A DNA stretch of 64,000 nt, from assembly GCA_020523905.1 (NCBI GenBank), contig JAJAPZ010000006.1, forward strand, positions 1-64,000, read 5' to 3'. The position numbers and the translations under genes are program-made. The notes under the pieces were generated by a model. The model saw nothing but the letters and a program-made list of their open reading frames with translations. It made no database searches and had not been told where the DNA came from. How positions within the stretch are numbered: the first letter of the stretch is position 1; the number at the start of each line of letters is the position of its first letter. This stretch comes from Candidatus Obscuribacterium magneticum (GTDB lineage: Bacteria; Elusimicrobiota; Elusimicrobia; F11). This document shows positions 62,129 to 64,000 of the stretch, piece after piece.

Positions 62129-63770
62129 CTTTTCTCCGGCGGGGTCGACGGCCGTCCGTCTCCATGTGGTTCGTTCCTTCAGTTTTGCCTTGTTTGCGCT
62201 TTTGGCGGCGCGGTTAATTTACATTCAAGGGGTCCAGAAATTTCGGCTTCAGGAAAGAGCCGAGCGGCAGCTTCCCACAGAACAAAGAAACCCCGTCACA
62301 CGGCATGCCATCTGCGACCGGCGCTTTCACCCTCTGGCGGAGACAGTGCGTGTTGAATCCTGTTATGTTGACCCCCGAATGCTGGAAAATCCCGCCCAAA
62401 CCCTACGGGAATTGACGCGCCTGCTGGACGTCGATGAAAAGGAGTTGACTCTCCGATTTCAAAAGGCCAAGGGATCCTTCCTCTGGGTGAAAAGAGATGT
62501 GAACGGCTCCCTTGCGGAGGAGATAAAAGCGAAGAAGTGGCGGGGTGTTGGGTTGAAGATGGAGGAGAGGCGCCACTATCCCTTGGGGCCCTTGGCATCG
62601 CACGTCCTGGGATTGGTGGGTTATGAGGGGAAGGGATTGTCCGGCGTGGAATTGGGGTGGGAGGATGTTCTCGCTTCGAAGGGAGGCACCAGCGCATCGG
62701 ATCGCGCTTTAAAACCCGCCGGCACGGTGCTGCTCGCCATCGACAGTCAAGTCCAACAAATTGTCGAGAACGAATTGAATTGGGGTGTTCATAAGACAGG
62801 CGCCAAAAGAGGTCTGGCTCTTGTTCAAGATCCCGGAACGGGAGAAATCCTGGCCATCGCGGCGACCCCCTCGTTGTCCTTGGATCCGGATGAACCGCCC
62901 GCGGCTGAAGAGATGAGGTTGCCCCCTTTGGCCGACGTCTTTGAGCCCGGCTCGACCTTTAAATTGGTGACGGCGGCGGGGGCTTTGGAAGAGAAACTGG
63001 TGTCCCCCGGAGAAATTTTTAGCGGTGAGAAAGGAGCGTTAAAGATCGCCGACATCACGATCCACGACCATGAGCCGCGGGAGCATATGACCTTTGACGA
63101 GATTTGGATCCATTCCTCCAACATCGGGGCATCGAAAGTGGCTGACCGATTGGGAACCGAAAAGCTTTACCAGTACGCGCGCCTCTTTGGATTTGGCGTC
63201 TTCCCCGGCTCGGGCTTTCCCGGCGAAGCCAAGGGCGTCCTCCGCCCCCCCTCCCGCTGGAGCGGCATTTCCAAGAATGTGGTCTCTTTTGGCCAGGAGG
63301 TGGGGGTGACGGCGCTGCAATTGGTGGGGGCTTATTCCGCGGTGGCCAACGGCGGCCGGCTGATGGAACCCATTTTTGTGAAAGCTGTTGTGGACGGTGA
63401 CAGGAACGTCGTCTGGCAAGCCTCGCCCGCTGTTGTTCGCCGCATCATTTCAAAAAATACGGCGGATGAGCTGACCCGAATCCTCGTCCGTGCCGTGGAA
63501 GAAGGGACGGGGCAAAACGCACGGCTCCGCTGGGGCCGGATCAAAGTGGCCGGCAAAACCGGGACGGCCCAGAAATTTGATTTTAAGGAAGGAGCTTACC
63601 ACAAGGATCTTTCTCTTGTTTCATTTTGCGGCTTTTTCCCGGCCGAGAAGCCGCGATACACGGTTTTGGTCATCCTGGATGAGTTGCGCGGGCAGAGATG
63701 GGGAGGGACGGACGCCGCGCCGGTTTTTCAGAGAATTGCTGAACAATTATTGTTGACTCGAGGAGGTTAA
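62118..63770 (+). CDS. ftsI: Division-specific peptidoglycan transpeptidase FtsI (PBP3)
   Basis: 550 residues from TTG 62118, which has GAGGTG 8 bases upstream and overlaps ftsL by 11 bp; the track-long frame from 62055 is inside ftsL. N-terminal TM (SFSFALFALLAARLIYIQG), dimerisation domain, then the penicillin-binding motifs S279-T-F-K (nucleophile), HSSN and GKTGTAQ. Crosslinks septal peptidoglycan; no PASTA domains. Confidence 0.94.
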   Translation: MSTSFSPAGSTAVRLHVVRSFSFALFALLAARLIYIQGVQKFRLQERAERQLPTEQRNPVTRHAICDRRFHPLAETVRVESCYVDPRMLENPAQTLRELTRLLDVDEKELTLRFQKAKGSFLWVKRDVNGSLAEEIKAKKWRGVGLKMEERRHYPLGPLASHVLGLVGYEGKGLSGVELGWEDVLASKGGTSASDRALKPAGTVLLAIDSQVQQIVENELNWGVHKTGAKRGLALVQDPGTGEILAIAATPSLSLDPDEPPAAEEMRLPPLADVFEPGSTFKLVTAAGALEEKLVSPGEIFSGEKGALKIADITIHDHEPREHMTFDEIWIHSSNIGASKVADRLGTEKLYQYARLFGFGVFPGSGFPGEAKGVLRPPSRWSGISKNVVSFGQEVGVTALQLVGAYSAVANGGRLMEPIFVKAVVDGDRNVVWQASPAVVRRIISKNTADELTRILVRAVEEGTGQNARLRWGRIKVAGKTGTAQKFDFKEGAYHKDLSLVSFCGFFPAEKPRYTVLVILDELRGQRWGGTDAAPVFQRIAEQLLLTRGG

Positions 63771-63799
63771 ACTTTCGTTTGGTAGCGCCCCCATGTGAG

Positions 63800-63827
63800 C
63801 CGCGCGCCCGCTACGGCGGGCGCGCGG
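63800..63827. repeat. GC-rich hairpin between ftsI and murE
   Basis: Perfect 12-bp stem CCGCGCGCCCGC/GCGGGCGCGCGG closed by a C(TACG)G loop, a UNCG-type tetraloop. There is no T run, so it is a dispersed repeat or an mRNA-stability hairpin, not a standard terminator. Confidence 0.7.
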
Positions 63828-63864
63828 ACGATTTCCATGGTGGGCCTAAAATTCAGGTGCTCTC

Positions 63865-64000
63865 ATGACATCGATCTCTCTTCAACATCTTCTTCAACCG
63901 TGCGGTCTCTGGCGTCCCGAAGCGGAAAAAATAATGATCCGAGGGTTGTCCTACGATTCCCGTCTGACAAAAAAGGGGGATCTCTTTTTCGCCATCCCGG
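63865..64000 (+). CDS. murE: UDP-MurNAc-tripeptide synthetase MurE, 3' truncated by the window
   Basis: First 45 residues only. ISLQHLLQPCG...IRGLSYDSRLTKKGDLFFAIP matches the N-terminal uridine-binding domain of MurE (the Y-D-S-R and K-x-G-D-L-F-F-A pattern). Its place after ftsI is the usual order. MurF shares a similar N-terminus and is the only real alternative. Confidence 0.85.
   Translation, partial: MTSISLQHLLQPCGLWRPEAEKIMIRGLSYDSRLTKKGDLFFAIP

Overview
The window comes from an uncultured-looking, moderately GC-rich Gram-negative bacterium. It has two-membrane hallmarks: TolC/HlyD/RND export, PorV-type outer-membrane barrels and signal-peptide surface proteins. The combination of HPr kinase with RapZ, the rpsU-dnaG-rpoD block, FlgD/T9SS-like C-terminal domains and many TPR proteins would suit a candidate phylum such as Elusimicrobiota or Omnitrophota. 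No rRNA is present, so this placement is a low-confidence inference. All genes but one lie on the + strand, many with 4-bp start/stop overlaps and TTG or GTG starts.

Layout. 1-3.4 kb: 3' part of a class III aminotransferase (ArgD-like), enolase, FtsB, a cold-shock protein and a small CPxC protein. 3.4-8.1 kb: a minus-strand 3D-domain protein, a secreted Cys-rich protein with a long Ser-Pro repeat region, and a PorV-like barrel. 8.2-10.9 kb: a short alpha-glucan phosphorylase-like enzyme and a polyprenyl diphosphate synthase. 11.0-35.4 kb: an unbroken run of 14 genes: two TPR proteins, a large Fn3 surface protein, a second PorV-like barrel, a histidine kinase, a NarL-type regulator, a small membrane protein, TolC, HlyD, an RND permease, a second RND permease fused to a TPR domain, a polytopic membrane protein, a phage tail-collar-like secreted protein and an SGNH protein. 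35.5-48 kb: a regulatory PTS (EIIA-Ntr, HPrK, RapZ, EIIA-Man, HPr, EI), LepA, LepB, HemW and a methyltransferase/glycosyltransferase trio. 48-53.5 kb: hrcA-grpE-dnaK-dnaJ behind a CIRCE promoter, then rsmE. 53.7-59.4 kb: mtaB, hinT, rpsU-dnaG-rpoD and two tRNAs. 59.5-64 kb: a zinc-ribbon coiled-coil protein, then the start of the division/cell-wall cluster mraZ-rsmH-ftsL-ftsI-murE behind an MraZ operator.

Most unusual points. (1) The 11.0-35.4 kb block looks like one export/surface system, with the RND-TPR fusion at its centre. (2) Two secreted proteins with FlgD/T9SS-like C-terminal domains each sit directly upstream of a PorV-like barrel, suggesting cargo-shuttle pairs. (3) Four intergenic regions carry TTAA-core repeats with an exact 11-bp period next to a -10-like hexamer, a candidate regulon of a PhoB/OmpR-type regulator. 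(4) Several families of palindromic dispersed repeats sit in gene junctions and in some cases inside coding sequence, including a signal peptide.
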